DNA from: Nitrincola tapanii
GTDB lineage: Bacteria > Pseudomonadota > Gammaproteobacteria > Pseudomonadales > Balneatricaceae
Reading direction: 5' to 3'
Assembly (NCBI RefSeq): GCF_008368715.1
Contig: NZ_SMRS01000009.1
Location: 1-64,000, forward strand
DNA length: 64,000 nt
The translations under genes were made by a program, and so were the position numbers. Below are positions 55,701 through 64,000 of this stretch, piece after piece; position 1 is the stretch's first letter, and the number at the start of each line of letters is the position of its first letter. Under the pieces are notes generated by a model that saw only the letters and a program-made list of their open reading frames with translations, had not been told where the DNA came from and ran no database searches.

Positions 55701-56570
55701 TTAAACAGCAGCAGCACCGCTAACGATCTCAGAAATTTCCTGAGTAATCGCTGCCTGACGAGCTTTGTTGTAAACCATCTTCAGCTCGTCGATCAAATTG
55801 CCCGCGTTGTCTGTTGCGTTCTTCATCGCTAGCATTCGCGCTGCCTGCTCACAGGCAATGTTCTCAATAACCGCTTGATAGACGACAGATTCTACGTAGC
55901 GAATGAAAAGTGCTTCGAGAAGCTCTTTTGCATCGGGCTCGTAAAGGTAATCCCAGCTGCGATTGAGCCGTTCATCTTTTTCGTCTTCGCTCGCTTTCGC
56001 TGGCAGGATCTGCTCAACTGTCGGCTTCTGGGTCATGGTATTCACGAACTCGTTAGAGACGATGAATATCTTGTCCAGCTTGCCCTCTTCAAAGGCATTT
56101 AGCATCACCTTGACAGAACCAATCAGGTCCGCCAATTCAGGGGTATCACCCAGATGCCCTTTTGCAGCAACAACGTTGCCACCGAAGTTCTTGAAGAAGG
56201 TAATCGCTTTATTTCCCAGTGCACAGATATCAATCTCAACATTCTGTGAATGGTACTCTTTCATAGCACTGACAGCTGTTTTGAACGTGTTGACGTTCAG
56301 ACCGCCACACAAACCACGATCCGTAGAAACGATGATAAAACCCACGCGTTTCACTTCACGTTCTTGCATGTACAGATGGTTATACTCAGGATTGGCCGTT
56401 GCCAAATGCTGGATAACCCCCTTGATACCGTTTGCATACGGGCGGGAAGCTTTCATGCGATCCTGAGCTTTACGCATTTTTGACGCAGCCACCATTTCCA
56501 TGGCGCTGGTAATCTTGCGTGTGCTACCGATGCTCGCAATCTGTGTCTTAATCTCTTTTCCGACTGCCAT
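55701..56570 (-). CDS. atpG: ATP synthase gamma subunit
   Basis: Gamma is the rotating central shaft of F1. The 289-residue protein has the N-terminal helix ([20 protein letters not shown]), the [11 protein letters not shown] centre and the C-terminal helix ([20 protein letters not shown]). It lies between atpA and atpD in standard order. Confidence 0.97.
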   Translation of the reverse strand: MAVGKEIKTQIASIGSTRKITSAMEMVAASKMRKAQDRMKASRPYANGIKGVIQHLATANPEYNHLYMQEREVKRVGFIIVSTDRGLCGGLNVNTFKTAVSAMKEYHSQNVEIDICALGNKAITFFKNFGGNVVAAKGHLGDTPELADLIGSVKVMLNAFEEGKLDKIFIVSNEFVNTMTQKPTVEQILPAKASEDEKDERLNRSWDYLYEPDAKELLEALFIRYVESVVYQAVIENIACEQAARMLAMKNATDNAGNLIDELKMVYNKARQAAITQEISEIVSGAAAV

Positions 56571-56664
56571 AAGTTCCGCCTCTGATCCTAACTCAGTCTA
56601 AGAGTCTACACCCGTTTAGGATGTAGACTCGCATACTCAGAAAAGTCTATGACTTTTCGAGTGA

Positions 56665-58209
56665 TTACCAAGTCTGGGTAGATTTGAACTTATCGATGCC
56701 AGCTTTGAATTTCGCAGAGATTTCATCGTTGAAATCACCGGAAGCATTGATCGACTTCATCAGATCAGCATATTCGCTGTTGAAGAAAGAGATCAGAGCA
56801 GATTCAAACGCACTGATTTTGTTCAGTTCTACATCTTTCAGGTAGCCTTCGTTGGCCGCAAACAGGCTCAAGCCCATTTCCGCTACAGACATCGGTGAGT
56901 ACTGATTCTGTTTCATCAGTTCTGTCACGCGCTGACCGTGCTCCAACTGTGCGCGGGTTGCTTCGTCCAAATCGGAAGCAAACTGAGCAAAGGCCGCCAA
57001 CTCACGGTACTGTGCCAATGCCAGACGCACACCACCACCCAGCTTTTTGATGATCTTAGTCTGAGCGGCGCCCCCTACACGGGATACAGACAGACCGGCG
57101 TTGATCGCAGGACGGATACCGGAGTTAAACAGATCAGACTCTAGGAAGATCTGGCCATCGGTAATCGAAATTACGTTGGTTGGTACGAACGCCGAAACGT
57201 CACCACCCTGAGTTTCGATTACAGGCAGAGCTGTCAGAGAACCTGTTTGGCCTTTAACTTCGCCATTCGTGAACTTCTCAACATAATCTTCGTTTACACG
57301 AGCAGCACGCTCAAGCAGACGAGAATGGAGATAGAACACGTCACCTGGATAAGCTTCACGTCCTGGTGGACGACGCAGCAACAGGGAGATCTGACGATAC
57401 GCCCAAGCCTGCTTAGTCAAGTCATCATAAATGATTAGGGCGTCTTCACCACGATCACGGAAGTACTCCCCCATGGTGCAACCAGAATAAGGTGCTAAGA
57501 ACAGCATAGATGCTGGATCTGCAGCACCGGCAGCGACAACAATGGTGTGATCCATTGCACCGTGCTCTTCCAGTTTGCGTACCACGTTAGCGATAGTAGA
57601 CTGCTTCTGACCTACGGCGACGTAGATACACTTAATGCCAGTCCCTTTCTGGTTGATGATCGCATCGATCGCGATTGCTGATTTACCAACCTGACGGTCA
57701 CCGATGATCAACTCACGCTGACCACGTCCAACCGGTACCATCGCATCAATTGCCTTCAGACCTGTCTGTACAGGCTGATCAACTGACTTACGAGCAATTA
57801 CGCCCGGTGCTACTTTTTCAACAGCATCCGTCAGTTTGGTATTGATTGGGCCTTTACCATCAATCGGGTTACCCAGCGCGTCAACAACGCGGCCAAGCAG
57901 TTCAGGACCCACAGGTACTTCAAGAATACGACCTGTGCAGCGAGCAGTCATGCCCTCTACCAGACCTTGATAATCACCCAGAACCACAGCACCGACAGAG
58001 TCGCGCTCAAGGTTCAGAGCCATACCATAGATACCACCTGGGAACTCGATCATTTCGCCGTACATTACATCGGCCAGACCGTGAATCAGGATGATACCAT
58101 CAGATACGCTTACGATTGTGCCCTCATTACGGGCTTCAGAAGACACATCCAGTTTTTCGATGCGCTTCTTGAGAATCTCGCTGATCTCAGATGGATTCAG
58201 TTGCTGCAT
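56665..58209 (-). CDS. atpA: ATP synthase alpha subunit
   Basis: This is the regulatory nucleotide-binding F1 subunit of 514 residues. The P-loop reads GDRQVGKS; most relatives end this loop in KT, so the Ser is a conservative variation. The signature [17 protein letters not shown] is intact, and the C-terminus ends KFKSTQTW. Confidence 0.98.
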   Translation of the reverse strand: MQQLNPSEISEILKKRIEKLDVSSEARNEGTIVSVSDGIILIHGLADVMYGEMIEFPGGIYGMALNLERDSVGAVVLGDYQGLVEGMTARCTGRILEVPVGPELLGRVVDALGNPIDGKGPINTKLTDAVEKVAPGVIARKSVDQPVQTGLKAIDAMVPVGRGQRELIIGDRQVGKSAIAIDAIINQKGTGIKCIYVAVGQKQSTIANVVRKLEEHGAMDHTIVVAAGAADPASMLFLAPYSGCTMGEYFRDRGEDALIIYDDLTKQAWAYRQISLLLRRPPGREAYPGDVFYLHSRLLERAARVNEDYVEKFTNGEVKGQTGSLTALPVIETQGGDVSAFVPTNVISITDGQIFLESDLFNSGIRPAINAGLSVSRVGGAAQTKIIKKLGGGVRLALAQYRELAAFAQFASDLDEATRAQLEHGQRVTELMKQNQYSPMSVAEMGLSLFAANEGYLKDVELNKISAFESALISFFNSEYADLMKSINASGDFNDEISAKFKAGIDKFKSTQTW

Positions 58210-58224
58210 TGTTATTCCCCATAC

Positions 58225-58761
58225 TCAGGAATTCATCGCTTCGGCCAGTTTCGCCAATTTCGCGCGAACCGAACCGTCGATCACAAGGTCATTTGCGCGA
58301 AGGATGATTCCTCCCAGAATGGACTGATCCACCTGAGAAGTAATTTTGACTTCGCGTCCCAGTTTGGAGCGCAGTGCTTGAGCCAGTGTATCAACCAGTT
58401 GCGGATCCAACTCATAAGCAGTCGTCATATCAACATCGACTGACTTTTCATGCTCAGCTTTGAGCTGGTCGAACTGTACTGAAATTTTGGGAAGCAGAGC
58501 CAGACGCTGATTTTCAGCCAGCAGATAAATAAAGTTCTTACCTGCATCGTCTAGTTTTTTGTCACAGACTGAGATGATCAGCTGTGCTTTCTGTTCCGCA
58601 CTCAGTGAAGGCGTTCCAAGAACTCGCTTCATTTCGCTGTCATTCACAACGACCGCTGTAAATGAGAGCATTTCTGACCACTGATCGAGGCCGCCCTTAT
58701 TCAGCGCAAACTCAAACGCTGCTTTGGTATAAGGCCGTGCGATTGTGTTGAGTTCAGCCAT
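58225..58761 (-). CDS. atpH: ATP synthase delta subunit
   Basis: Delta joins F1 to the peripheral stalk. The 178-residue protein has TIARPYTKAAFEFA at the start and the family's C-terminal VDQSILGGIILRANDLVIDGSV region (about residues 142-163). Of two adjacent ATG codons the second has the better spacing from GAGG. Confidence 0.95.
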   Translation of the reverse strand: MAELNTIARPYTKAAFEFALNKGGLDQWSEMLSFTAVVVNDSEMKRVLGTPSLSAEQKAQLIISVCDKKLDDAGKNFIYLLAENQRLALLPKISVQFDQLKAEHEKSVDVDMTTAYELDPQLVDTLAQALRSKLGREVKITSQVDQSILGGIILRANDLVIDGSVRAKLAKLAEAMNS

Positions 58762-58773
58762 CATAAACCTCGC

Positions 58774-59244
58774 TTAAAGCTCAGCGGCCAGTTTTTCAAC
58801 TAGCTTGACATGTGCTTTTTGGTCAACAGAGGCTTCCAAAATCTTCTCAGCGCCAGCAAAAGCCAGGACTGCAACCTGTGCACGGAGAGCTTCCTTCGCA
58901 CGGTTAATGTCCTGCTCGATTTCGGCTTGAGCAGCGGCTTTCACGCGCTCAGCTTCAACACGAGCCTGTTCTTTTGCTTCTTCGATGATAAGGTTAGCGC
59001 GCTTGTTGGCCTGTTCAATGATGGCAGCAGCCTGGATCTTGCTTTCACGCAGATCATCTGCCACTCGCTCTTGAGCCAGTTTCAGATCACGTTCAGCACG
59101 ATCAGCTGCATCCAAACCTTCGGCAATCTTCTTCTTACGCTCTGCCATGGCAGCCGTAATCGGCGGCCATACATATTTCATGCAGAACATGACAAAGATC
59201 GCGAACGCTATGGCCTGACCAATGATGGTGAGATTAATATTCAC
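58774..59244 (-). CDS. atpF: ATP synthase subunit b
   Basis: Subunit b forms the peripheral stalk. The 156-residue protein has a single N-terminal membrane helix (about residues 5-25) followed by a long, Ala/Glu/Lys/Arg-rich helix for dimerisation. It has the standard length and lies between atpE and atpH. Confidence 0.96.
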   Translation of the reverse strand: MNINLTIIGQAIAFAIFVMFCMKYVWPPITAAMAERKKKIAEGLDAADRAERDLKLAQERVADDLRESKIQAAAIIEQANKRANLIIEEAKEQARVEAERVKAAAQAEIEQDINRAKEALRAQVAVLAFAGAEKILEASVDQKAHVKLVEKLAAEL

Positions 59245-59316
59245 GCCATTACCCCTCGCGGTTGATTTGTATGGTTAAGACCCTAAGGCCAGCCCCAAAG
59301 GTATAATTACCGGCTA

Positions 59317-59559
<243 letters not shown>

Positions 59560-59614
59560 TCAAAGGTTAAAGTTAAATGAAAACCAGTTTTTAAGTTCAG
59601 CACTGACCAGTAGA

Positions 59615-60445
<831 letters not shown>

Positions 60446-60455
60446 TTACTCTCAG

Positions 60456-60902
60456 TCAAAGTTTTTGGAATCGGTTATTCATTTTTAACTGCAAATACCA
60501 ACCGGATAGCTGCAGCAGAATATAGGTGGTGAACAGGGCAAACCCATTCAACGGACTGACCCATGCAAAGGTCAGACTGAAGAGGGCGATGGCTAACAGC
60601 ACTTTCCCCACTTCACTTGTGTATACATTGGCTAAGATCTGCTTTGGTGATCTCAACTGACCTTTCGCTAACACTCTTAGACTGAACCAGGCGGCTGGAA
60701 TGATATAGAGCAGGCCACCAATAAATGCTGAATAGGCTGAGGTAAAGTCTTTCAGCATCAACAACAAGGATATCGCGCTAGTCAGTGCAAGTTGCAGAAG
60801 ATGCACTTGCAGTTGACTTCGTGACAACTGCTGGTTTTGTTTGCTTTGGCCTAAACCAAGACCTGCAGTGTTCATCAATTTCTGTCGATCCTGTTGTATC
60901 AT
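60456..60902 (-). CDS. atpI: ATP synthase accessory protein AtpI
   Basis: AtpI is thought to assist c-ring assembly and magnesium supply. The 148-residue protein has four membrane helices and the family-like FIGGLLYIIPAAWF. It is the first gene of the atp operon, preceded by a good promoter and following parB. Confidence 0.9.
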   Translation of the reverse strand: MIQQDRQKLMNTAGLGLGQSKQNQQLSRSQLQVHLLQLALTSAISLLLMLKDFTSAYSAFIGGLLYIIPAAWFSLRVLAKGQLRSPKQILANVYTSEVGKVLLAIALFSLTFAWVSPLNGFALFTTYILLQLSGWYLQLKMNNRFQKL

Positions 60903-60931
60903 TTTTGGGTCGCAGTCTTTTCAGTCGGGCG

Positions 60932-60960
60932 ATTATAGGGGTTATACCCTGCTGACTCAA
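60932..60960 (-). promoter_or_regulatory. Sigma-70 promoter of the atp operon
   Basis: On the minus strand a -35 TTGAGT (60960-60955) and a -10 TATAAT (60937-60932) are 17 bp apart, 30 bp before the atpI start. It should drive atpIBEFHAGDC. Confidence 0.75.
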
Positions 60961-61016
60961 CAGCTGTATCACCGCTCTAGCACTAAGGTCTTAAGCTTCT
61001 TGGCCCGAGGCAGCAG

Positions 61017-61934
61017 TTATTCTATACCCTTCTGAAGATGCTGTAAGATCGCTTCAAGCTGCTCATCAGAACTGAAACGAATACTGATCTGCCCTTTGCC
61101 CTGAGCACTGGCAGATATTTTCACTGGGGCGGCCAGCAAACGCGATAAACTTCCCGACAGATCTTGATAAGCATTGCCAACTGGGGGTTTCGCTTTAGGT
61201 GCTAAGGCCGATTCACCCTGCTGCAAACGTTTCACCCGCAATTCAGTTTCGCGTACTGACAAGGCTTCTGCAATCACGCACCGCGCTAATTCCACCTGTT
61301 GCTCAGGCACTAAGGTTAACAATGCACGAGCATGACCCATATCCAGGTCACCGCGCTCTAACCACTCCTTAACCTGATCTTCGAGTTGCATCAAACGCAG
61401 AAGATTGGCAATGGTGGAGCGTGATTTACCTACTGCATCAGCGACAGCCTGCTGAGTTAATCCAAACTCTTGCTGTAAGCGCTGGAGCGCTATCGCTTCT
61501 TCCATTGGATTTAGATTTTCACGCTGAATATTTTCGATCAGCGCCATAGCAATCGCGGCTTCATCTGGGACATCACGAATGAGCACCGGAATCTGCTGTA
61601 AACCTGCAATACCGGCGGCACGCCAGCGCCTTTCACCGGCGATGATTTCATACTGTTGCTCGGCAATGGGACGCACAATAATCGGCTGCATCACCCCCTG
61701 TTGGCGGATGGACTCAGCCAACTCCTCCAGAGCTTGGGGTGACATATCACGACGTGGCTGGTAACGGCCTCTTTCGATCTGATTCAAACTTAAATAACAC
61801 AGGTCTGATGCGCGACTGGCTTCAGCACTCTTCTGTTCTTGCGTTTCTGGGGTCAGGCTGACAGCAGGTTCATCACTCAAGCCAGATAATAGAGCATCCA
61901 GGCCACGTCCGAGGCCACGTTTTTTAATGACCAT
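61017..61934 (-). CDS. parB: Chromosome-partitioning protein ParB
   Basis: ParB is a CTP-dependent DNA clamp that loads at parS and works with ParA in chromosome segregation. The 305-residue protein has an N-terminal GLGRGLDALL ParA-activating segment, the ParB/Srx domain (GERRWRAAGIAGL), a helix-turn-helix (LTQQAVADAVGKSRSTIANLLRL; core about residues 155-175) and a C-terminal dimerisation domain. No parS site was seen in the window. It starts two bases after the parA stop. Confidence 0.97.
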   Translation of the reverse strand: MVIKKRGLGRGLDALLSGLSDEPAVSLTPETQEQKSAEASRASDLCYLSLNQIERGRYQPRRDMSPQALEELAESIRQQGVMQPIIVRPIAEQQYEIIAGERRWRAAGIAGLQQIPVLIRDVPDEAAIAMALIENIQRENLNPMEEAIALQRLQQEFGLTQQAVADAVGKSRSTIANLLRLMQLEDQVKEWLERGDLDMGHARALLTLVPEQQVELARCVIAEALSVRETELRVKRLQQGESALAPKAKPPVGNAYQDLSGSLSRLLAAPVKISASAQGKGQISIRFSSDEQLEAILQHLQKGIE

Positions 61935-61936
61935 AA

Positions 61937-62752
61937 TTAAGCAGATTCCTGTGCGTCAGTCAGAGTTTCTTCTAAGTCCTGCTGAGAATGTTCAGTGCGA
62001 CGAATTAACTCACCGGCCAAGGCTAAATAAGCGAGGGCTCCACGTGAGTGTTTGTCATACTGGAGCACGGGCATACCGTGGCTAGGCGCTTCGGCAAGGC
62101 GAACATTTCTTGGCACCACCGTGCGATACACCTTATCTCCAAAGTACTCGACCAAATGGGCGGATACATCTTTGGTCAGACTCATCCGTGGATCAAACAT
62201 GGTGCGCAAGATCCCTTCGATTTTGAGCATCGGATTCAAGCGTTTGTTAATTTTCTCGATGGTGCCGATTAACGCGCTGATCCCCTCTAAAGCATAGTAT
62301 TCACATTGCATCGGGATGATGACACCTGAGGAGGAGGAAAGCGCATTCACCGTAAGTAAATTTAATGAAGGGGGGTTATCGATGAGAATAAAATCATAAC
62401 GATCCATCACTGGCATCAGTGCCATTTTTAAGCGAAATTCACGACGCGGCAGCTGTAATAGCTCAACTTCAGCTGCCGTGAGATCTCCATTCGCGCCCAA
62501 CAGATCATAACCACAAGGCAGGCCTGTGATGAGGCTCTCCTCAACGCTTTTTTCGCCCATCAGCACTTCATAAGCAGAAGATTGTAGAGTGTGTTTGTCC
62601 ACTCCACTGCCCATGGTCGCATTTCCCTGCGGATCCAGATCAATCATCAAGACACGTTTTTTCGTGGCTGCGAGTGAAGCGGCCAGATTGACACAGGTGG
62701 TGGTTTTACCCACACCGCCTTTCTGATTGGTGATGGTCAGAATTTTCGCCAC
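61937..62752 (-). CDS. parA: Chromosome-partitioning ATPase ParA
   Basis: ParA is a deviant-Walker ATPase that positions ParB-bound origins. The 271-residue protein has the P-loop NQKGGVGKTT with the signature Lys, MIDLDPQGNAT, and FILIDNPPSLN. It uses a GTG start, one base after the rsmG stop, and is coupled to parB. Confidence 0.97.
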   Translation of the reverse strand: MAKILTITNQKGGVGKTTTCVNLAASLAATKKRVLMIDLDPQGNATMGSGVDKHTLQSSAYEVLMGEKSVEESLITGLPCGYDLLGANGDLTAAEVELLQLPRREFRLKMALMPVMDRYDFILIDNPPSLNLLTVNALSSSSGVIIPMQCEYYALEGISALIGTIEKINKRLNPMLKIEGILRTMFDPRMSLTKDVSAHLVEYFGDKVYRTVVPRNVRLAEAPSHGMPVLQYDKHSRGALAYLALAGELIRRTEHSQQDLEETLTDAQESA

Positions 62753-62753
62753 T

Positions 62754-63380
62754 TCAGGCTCTCCCTAAGATCAAAAGATGGCGCTCGCCTGGTGTACCCG
62801 GTACCGCTAAGGAGTGACAGGCTTTCAGTGCAAATCCCTGAGGGATCGCTTGCAATTCTTGTTCAGGATACACCCCTTTCATGGCCAAACATACGCCTGA
62901 CGGCGCACAGAGATGGCCACTCCAATTCAACATATCTTCTAAGGATGCAAAAGCCCGTGAAATCACCTGATCAAAAGGTTCTCTAACCAGCTTTTCAACT
63001 CGACTTTGTACCACCTCAAGATTCTCTAAACCCAGTTCAAATTTCGCCTGTTGTTGGAAGCGTGTTTTTTTGCCATTGCTGTCCAAGGTGGTGACTTTAA
63101 GTTCGGGATAGCAGATGGCCAAAGGGATGCCCGGTAAACCGGGACCGCTGCCGACATCCAACAACCTCCCTTGCGGCTGTACATAAGGTAAGACCGATAA
63201 ACTATCAAGAAGATGGCGATTGACCATCTCCGAAGCATCGCGCACTGCCGTCAAGTTATAGGCCTGATTCCATTTCATCAGCAGGCATAAATATTGATAC
63301 AAAGAGTCCTGCTGAGGCGCAGAAATGGCTAATCCAAGCGCTGATATGCCTGCCGCTAATTGAGCTTTTAACGCCTCCAT
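62754..63380 (-). CDS. rsmG: 16S rRNA (guanine-527-N7)-methyltransferase RsmG
   Basis: RsmG methylates G527 of 16S rRNA with SAM. The 208-residue protein has the SAM-binding LLDVGSGPGLPGIPLA and a later VVQSRVEKL segment. The ATG directly follows the mnmG stop codon (TGA-ATG), the order typical near the chromosomal origin. Confidence 0.97.
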   Translation of the reverse strand: MEALKAQLAAGISALGLAISAPQQDSLYQYLCLLMKWNQAYNLTAVRDASEMVNRHLLDSLSVLPYVQPQGRLLDVGSGPGLPGIPLAICYPELKVTTLDSNGKKTRFQQQAKFELGLENLEVVQSRVEKLVREPFDQVISRAFASLEDMLNWSGHLCAPSGVCLAMKGVYPEQELQAIPQGFALKACHSLAVPGTPGERHLLILGRA

Positions 63381-64000
63381 TCAGGGTGCCACCTGTGCCA
63401 TTTTTTGCGTCATCTGCTGTTTTTTCAGATACACCAGAAGTAATGACAAAGCCGCCGGTGTCATACCCTGAATACGTGAAGCCTGAGCCAAGGTTAAGGG
63501 TTGAATGGCGCTGAGCTTTAAGCGCAACTCATTCGATAACCCACTGACGGCAGCATAATCAAAGCCTTCAGGAATACGCGTATTTTCTTGACGACGCATC
63601 TGCTCAATCTCTTCGCGCTGACGCTCAATATAACCGGCATATTTGAATTGAACTTCCACTTGTTCAGCCACCGCAGTATCGGCAACAGCCTGTCCCTTCA
63701 AATCAGCAATATCGGCATAGGTCAGTTCAGGACGCTTAATCAAATCAGCCAGGGCATATTCGCGCTGCATCGGGCTACTCAGTTTGTGATGGATCTGTTC
63801 CGCTTCAGGACTGTCGGGGTGGATCCAGGTACTGCGCAAACGCTGAGATTCTAACTCGATAGCTTCGCGTTTCTGTTCAAAATAGCGCCAGCGTTCCTCA
63901 CCCACTAACCCTAGCTCACGTCCTTTTTCTGTCAGTCGCATATCGGCATTATCTTCACGCAAGATCAATCGATATTCCGCACGGCTGGTAAACATCCGGT
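63381..64000 (-). CDS. mnmG: tRNA uridine-5-carboxymethylaminomethyl modification enzyme MnmG, 3' part
   Basis: MnmG, with MnmE, modifies the wobble uridine of certain tRNAs. Only the C-terminal part of about 206 residues is present; the reading frame stays open to the window edge. It shows the family segment MFTSRAEYRLILREDNADMRLTEKG (start of the visible part) and the C-terminal YAAVSGLSNELRLKL helical domain used for MnmE and tRNA contact. The FAD-binding half lies outside. Confidence 0.96.
   Translation of the reverse strand, partial: RMFTSRAEYRLILREDNADMRLTEKGRELGLVGEERWRYFEQKREAIELESQRLRSTWIHPDSPEAEQIHHKLSSPMQREYALADLIKRPELTYADIADLKGQAVADTAVAEQVEVQFKYAGYIERQREEIEQMRRQENTRIPEGFDYAAVSGLSNELRLKLSAIQPLTLAQASRIQGMTPAALSLLLVYLKKQQMTQKMAQVAP

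Noticed and set aside
62037-62052. CACGTG-centred sequence within parA as a parS site
   Set aside because: Only one flank resembles parS; the other matches at almost no position.

Overview
The window is a gene-dense chromosomal segment of a Gammaproteobacterium, probably of the Oceanospirillales/Pseudomonadales type. This rests on the tatABC-hisEI-ubiB block, the polA-DUF2782-thrB order with an APH-type homoserine kinase, diheme cytochrome c4, ubiCA, a HexR-like regulator, Pseudomonas-type enlarged PstC/PstA proteins and the mnmG-rsmG-parAB-atp order typical of the origin-proximal region. I saw no insertion sequence, CRISPR array, prophage gene or tRNA. I cannot name the genus from the sequence alone.

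Layout. Positions 1-385 hold tandem promoters and the antitermination leader of an rRNA operon read leftwards; its 16S gene should begin just outside the window. Then come tatCBA, hisE, hisI, ubiB and a diguanylate cyclase (minus strand, 386-5933), dsbA and cytochrome c4 (6069-7423), engB, polA, and a DUF2782-thrB-uvrD-TauE run (11275-15558). A molybdate transporter modABC (15599-18227) faces a chemoreceptor gene that leads into an unusual four-gene cassette (20059-24249): a PhoU-like/APH kinase fusion, a RimK-like ATP-grasp enzyme, a PPP-like metallophosphatase and an amphi-Trp domain protein. On the opposite strand lies an arsenic module (24270-28219: thioredoxin-like protein, permease, ArsJ, GAPDH). 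Next are two complete, divergent phosphate-uptake operons: pstSCAB-phoU on the minus strand and a Pseudomonas-type pstSCAB-phoU on the plus strand. These are followed by a second chemoreceptor, ubiCA and phoBR (to 46655). The rest holds an oxidoreductase, a small uncharacterised operon ending in DUF416, a HexR-like regulator, glmUS, the complete atpIBEFHAGDC operon, parAB, rsmG and the 3' end of mnmG.

The unifying theme of the centre (about 18.3-46.7 kb) is phosphate. Direct repeats fitting the PhoB box (two 7-mers close to CTGTCAT, 11 bp apart) are visible at five places: before the first chemoreceptor and the kinase/ATP-grasp cassette, before gapdh-arsJ, before each of the two pst operons, and before phoB. 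I infer that arsenate detoxification and the uncharacterised cassette belong to the same phosphate-starvation response as the Pst systems. The cassette resembles the poorly understood 'GAK' gene neighbourhoods but carries a different kinase and an added phosphatase. It is the best candidate here for an undescribed system.
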